Positions 61,468 to 64,000 of a stretch of DNA of 64,000 nucleotides are shown one piece after another. Within the stretch, counting starts at the first letter, position 1, and each line of letters begins with the position of its first letter. The notes below the pieces were generated by a model. The model saw nothing but the letters and a program-made list of their open reading frames with translations. It was not told the DNA's origin and did not search any database. The stretch spans positions 161,183 to 225,182 of the forward strand of contig NZ_QPJJ01000007.1 of assembly GCF_003337485.1 (NCBI RefSeq), written 5' to 3'. The position numbers and the translations under genes were made by a program. The stretch is from Saliterribacillus persicus. GTDB taxonomy: Bacteria > Bacillota > Bacilli > Bacillales > Amphibacillaceae.

Positions 61468-63015
61468 ATGAGGCACATCGAAAAATTGATTGATGAATTG
61501 TTGAATAAGGAAGAATCCCTCGATTATTCTTCAAAAACCAAGGATGAAATTATTACGCAGATCTCTGTTTTCCATGAAGAGTTACGTTATCAAAATGATG
61601 AATTAAAGAGAATGAATGAGGAGTTAACCTCTCTTCATCAAAATTATGAGTCTATTTTCATGGAAGCCCCAATTGCTTATCTAATCTTAGATGAGGATTT
61701 TAAGGTTGAAAAATATAATGTAGATGCTGTTCATTTATTTGAGACAGACCGTATAAAAGGTAACATTATTCACCCCTATCTCCATCCTGATAGTCAAGAC
61801 CGGTTTTATTTCCATTTAAAACACTTGGCGGAAAAGAAAGAAAGTCACAGTACGGAGATTGATATTCTAATTGGAACTAAGAAAAAGCATGTAAAGCTGC
61901 ATAGCAATTATATAGAAAGACCGTCTGATGGTGCACCTAGTTATCGGTTAGCTATTATTGATGAGACGAAAGAAAATGAACAGAGAAAGCAAATCGAATA
62001 TTTAAGCTACCATGATCAGTTAACAGGGGTATATAATAGACACTTTTTAAATGGAGAAATAGAAAAACTGAATAAAGATGATTTATTACCAATGGGATTA
62101 ATCTTAGCTGATTTAAATGGTTTAAAATTAATTAATGATACATTTGGCCATCAGGCAGGAGATCAAATGATCATTATAGCGGTTAATATCATAAAGGCTT
62201 ATTTACCTGAAGGAAGCTCGATTGCCAGAATAGGCGGCGATGAATTTATCATTTTACTTTCTAATACAGATGAATTATCTGCTAAAGCACTAGTTAAACA
62301 ACTGGAAAAAGCTTGTGAATCTATACCTTTAAAAGATTTGTATTTATCTGTAGCATTTGGCTATGGCTTGAAACAGACTGTAGACGAATCATATGAAACC
62401 GTATTTAAAGAGGCAGAGGATCGTTTATATCGAAATAAACTTTTCCATCATTCAAGTAATAGAAAAGGTATCATTGATGCGGCACTTGCTAGTTTATATG
62501 AAAAGCACCCACAAGAACAGGCGCATAGTGTAAGAGTTAGTCAATTAGCCATGAAAGTGGGAGAGGTCCTTGGATTAGGCGAATCCCAAGTACTTCGGTT
62601 AAAAACGGCTGGTTTATTGCATGATATCGGTAAAATTACATTAGACTATAAACTTTTTGAAAAGAATCTAGAATTAACTCCACAAGAAAAAGAATCACTG
62701 AAAAAACATGTAGAAGTAGGCTATCGTTTATTAAATTCCTCGACTGAATTTGCAGATGTCGCAGATGTAGTTTTATATCACCATGAATATTATAATGGAA
62801 AAGGTTATCCGCGAGGCTTACATGAGGAACAAATTCCACTTGAATCTCGGATAATAGGTTTATGTGAAGCCTATGACGTAGTAGTTCACGGAAGAAAACA
62901 TCGTAAAGGTTTATTGAAGGAAGATGCAGTTCAATACTTATTTGATAATGCGGGAAAACGATTTGATCCTGCTTTAGTTGATGTACTAGTGAACGATGTG
63001 TTAAAACAACGCTAA
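61468..63015 (+). CDS. PAS-GGDEF-HD-GYP cyclic di-GMP enzyme
   Basis: A 515-residue protein with an N-terminal helical/coiled segment (to about 55), a PAS domain (about 60-170; APIAYLILDEDFKVEKYN), a GGDEF domain with an intact site IARIGGDEFIILL (about residues 250-262), and an HD-GYP domain (about 330-515) with LLHDIGKITLDYKLF, EVGYRLL and YHHEYYNGKGYPRGLH. Both synthesis and breakdown of cyclic di-GMP are possible from the motifs. GAAGGAGAAG precedes ATG 61468, 90 bases after the CheB-CheR hybrid. Confidence 0.9.
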   Translation: MRHIEKLIDELLNKEESLDYSSKTKDEIITQISVFHEELRYQNDELKRMNEELTSLHQNYESIFMEAPIAYLILDEDFKVEKYNVDAVHLFETDRIKGNIIHPYLHPDSQDRFYFHLKHLAEKKESHSTEIDILIGTKKKHVKLHSNYIERPSDGAPSYRLAIIDETKENEQRKQIEYLSYHDQLTGVYNRHFLNGEIEKLNKDDLLPMGLILADLNGLKLINDTFGHQAGDQMIIIAVNIIKAYLPEGSSIARIGGDEFIILLSNTDELSAKALVKQLEKACESIPLKDLYLSVAFGYGLKQTVDESYETVFKEAEDRLYRNKLFHHSSNRKGIIDAALASLYEKHPQEQAHSVRVSQLAMKVGEVLGLGESQVLRLKTAGLLHDIGKITLDYKLFEKNLELTPQEKESLKKHVEVGYRLLNSSTEFADVADVVLYHHEYYNGKGYPRGLHEEQIPLESRIIGLCEAYDVVVHGRKHRKGLLKEDAVQYLFDNAGKRFDPALVDVLVNDVLKQR

Positions 63016-63118
63016 AGAAAAATCTTGATTGTGTCACTTTTTGACTAATGGCTATCATAATAATAAACCTTGAATATTTTCTGAATATATGGCAAAGTAA
63101 GATTGTACAATTGAATCG

Positions 63119-63217
63119 TGTGATGTAGGGGGACCAGTGATGCTGGTTGAGATTTTATCCGTGAGATAGAGACCCTTAGAACCTGATCTGGTTAGCACCA
63201 GCGTAGGGAACATATAG
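63119..63217 (+). ncRNA. TPP riboswitch (THI box) aptamer
   Basis: The conserved parts of the thiamine pyrophosphate aptamer are present in order: a G run and hairpin ACCAGTGATGCTGGTTGAGA, then GACCCTTAGAACCTGATCTG and GTTAGCACCAGCGTAGGGAA. The 5' and 3' ends (GATGT and ACATA) can close P1. It is normally the leader of thiamine biosynthesis or uptake genes. Confidence 0.93.
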
Positions 63218-63238
63218 AACTTAACAGGTACTGTATGC

Positions 63239-63266
63239 GCTCTGGGCTAATGTCTAGAGCTTTTTT
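63239..63266 (+). terminator. Riboswitch expression-platform terminator
   Basis: GCTCTGGGC pairs with GTCTAGAGC (two G-U) around TAAT and runs into six Ts, 20 bases after the aptamer. It is the usual TPP-on termination stem. Confidence 0.85.
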
Positions 63267-63275
63267 GTTTTTGCA

Positions 63276-64000
63276 GGCTCTAAAATATATGTTGGGGTAA
63301 AGAAAAAATTCAGACAAATAAAAACACGCAATCTCCTAATTTTGATAAACTTTGTTTAGACCAATAAACAAAACACAAAAAGGAGATGCGTGTAAGTGAA
63401 TTCTAACATTTTTTTACCAGGATTAGAAGCGTTTGTCGTTACGAAATCATGTGTGGAAGATGGTTCCTATCAACTTCATGTAGAATTGGAGCGAGAACCT
63501 CATCGTTGTCCCTGTTGTGAACAACGAACAGAAAAAGTCCATGATTATCGTGTGCAAAAAATTCAACACCAATATATTTTTGGGAGACCAACCACTTTAT
63601 TCTATCGGAAGCGTAGATATGTTTGTGAAAATGAAGCATGTAGAAAACGATTCTATGAAGATAATGCAATGGTAGAACGCTATCAAAGACAATCTGTAGA
63701 GTTTAAACAAGCAATGGGAGTTGAATTAATCCACGGGAAGAACTTTAAGGATGTCGCTTCTCGATTTGGAACCTCTCCAACCACGGTGATGCGTCGTTTT
63801 GATCACATAAGTTCTTCCATGTTAAGTGAGACAAAACAGTTACCAGAAATTATAGCGATTGATGAATATAAAGGGGATGCAGGGGGAGAAAAATATCAAA
63901 CGATTATCGCAGATCCCATTGAAAGGAAACCCTTGGATATTCTGAAAGATCGAAAAAAAGAAACCGTGAAGGAATATCTACGTAAACATGGAGATAACGT
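63276..64000 (+). mobile_element. ISL3-family insertion sequence, left part
   Basis: GGCTCTAAAATATATGTTGG at 63276 has the form of the ISL3-family terminal inverted repeat (GGCTCTxxxxxxxATGTTGG), about 120 bases ahead of an ISL3-type transposase gene. The right end and target duplication are outside the window. The element begins about 10 bases after the riboswitch terminator. Confidence 0.8.
63396..64000 (+). CDS. ISL3-family transposase, N-terminal part
   Basis: A frame opened by GTG 63396 behind AAAGGAGATG runs to the right edge (201 codons). The N-terminal zinc ribbon has CPCC (about residues 39-42) and CENEAC (about 75-80). A helix-turn-helix follows (KNFKDVASRFGTSPTTVMRR), then the start of the DDE domain with AIDEYKGDAGGEKYQTIIAD, which holds the first catalytic Asp. 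No frameshift is seen so far, so the copy may be intact. Confidence 0.92.
   Translation, partial: MNSNIFLPGLEAFVVTKSCVEDGSYQLHVELEREPHRCPCCEQRTEKVHDYRVQKIQHQYIFGRPTTLFYRKRRYVCENEACRKRFYEDNAMVERYQRQSVEFKQAMGVELIHGKNFKDVASRFGTSPTTVMRRFDHISSSMLSETKQLPEIIAIDEYKGDAGGEKYQTIIADPIERKPLDILKDRKKETVKEYLRKHGDN

Overview
The window is low-GC, Gram-positive DNA with strong AGGAGG-type ribosome binding sites, lipoprotein-type binding proteins, PucR, CsoR and Zur-type regulation and a ywrABCD-like block. It fits a member of the Bacillaceae of the Oceanobacillus/Virgibacillus/Bacillus kind; the genus is an inference. No rRNA, tRNA, CRISPR array or prophage is visible. The only mobile element is an ISL3-type insertion sequence that runs off the right edge.

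Layout. 1-1564: sulfur-handling end of an operon (rhodanese fragment, TusA-like carrier, YeeE/YedE transporter). 1859-3392: a small zinc-ribbon protein and a DUF2264 protein. 3924-9297: a complete Ugp-type importer (C-A-E-B) followed by a glycerophosphodiester phosphodiesterase. 9566-10426: nadC. 11392-14379: CsoR-controlled copper export (csoR-copA-copZ). 14472-17889: methyltransferase, HAD phosphatase, DUF4870 protein, aldo/keto reductase. 18055-20154: a four-gene unit with a stand-alone B12-binding protein carrying the light-sensor signature W-x9-E-H, next to an RsbR-like STAS protein. 20365-29800: a LsrB/RhaS-like sensor lipoprotein, a YesM-type kinase and a YesN-type regulator, then a cre-controlled four-gene RhaS/Lsr-type sugar importer. 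29859-31139: Zur-flanked zinc-binding lipoprotein with a 36-bp coding repeat. 31225-33378: arsR-arsB-arsC. 33664-37076: PspA-like coiled-coil protein, HD-GYP protein, lipoprotein.

37493-44646 and 45466-53792 are two adjacent accessory catabolic clusters. The first has a ring-opening amidohydrolase (cyanuric acid/barbiturate family), a cytosine-deaminase-like enzyme, a ThiXYZ-like ABC importer, a RutB/BiuH-like cysteine hydrolase and a PucR regulator. The second has another PucR regulator divergent from an amidase, an FAH-fold enzyme, a TRAP transporter and a TrzN/MtaD-type amidohydrolase. Together they look like uptake, deamination, ring opening and ureide breakdown of an N-heterocycle whose identity cannot be read from sequence.

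54069-57483 matches the B. subtilis ywrC-ywrA-ywrB-ywrD set (Lrp regulator, split chromate transporter, gamma-glutamyltransferase-like protein). 57571-58305 is a WrbA-like quinone reductase behind two MhqR-like palindromes. 58537-63015 encodes a CheB-CheR-PAS hybrid and a GGDEF/HD-GYP protein. At 63119-63266 is a TPP riboswitch with its terminator, followed directly by the ISL3 element, so the thiamine gene it should control is not next to it.
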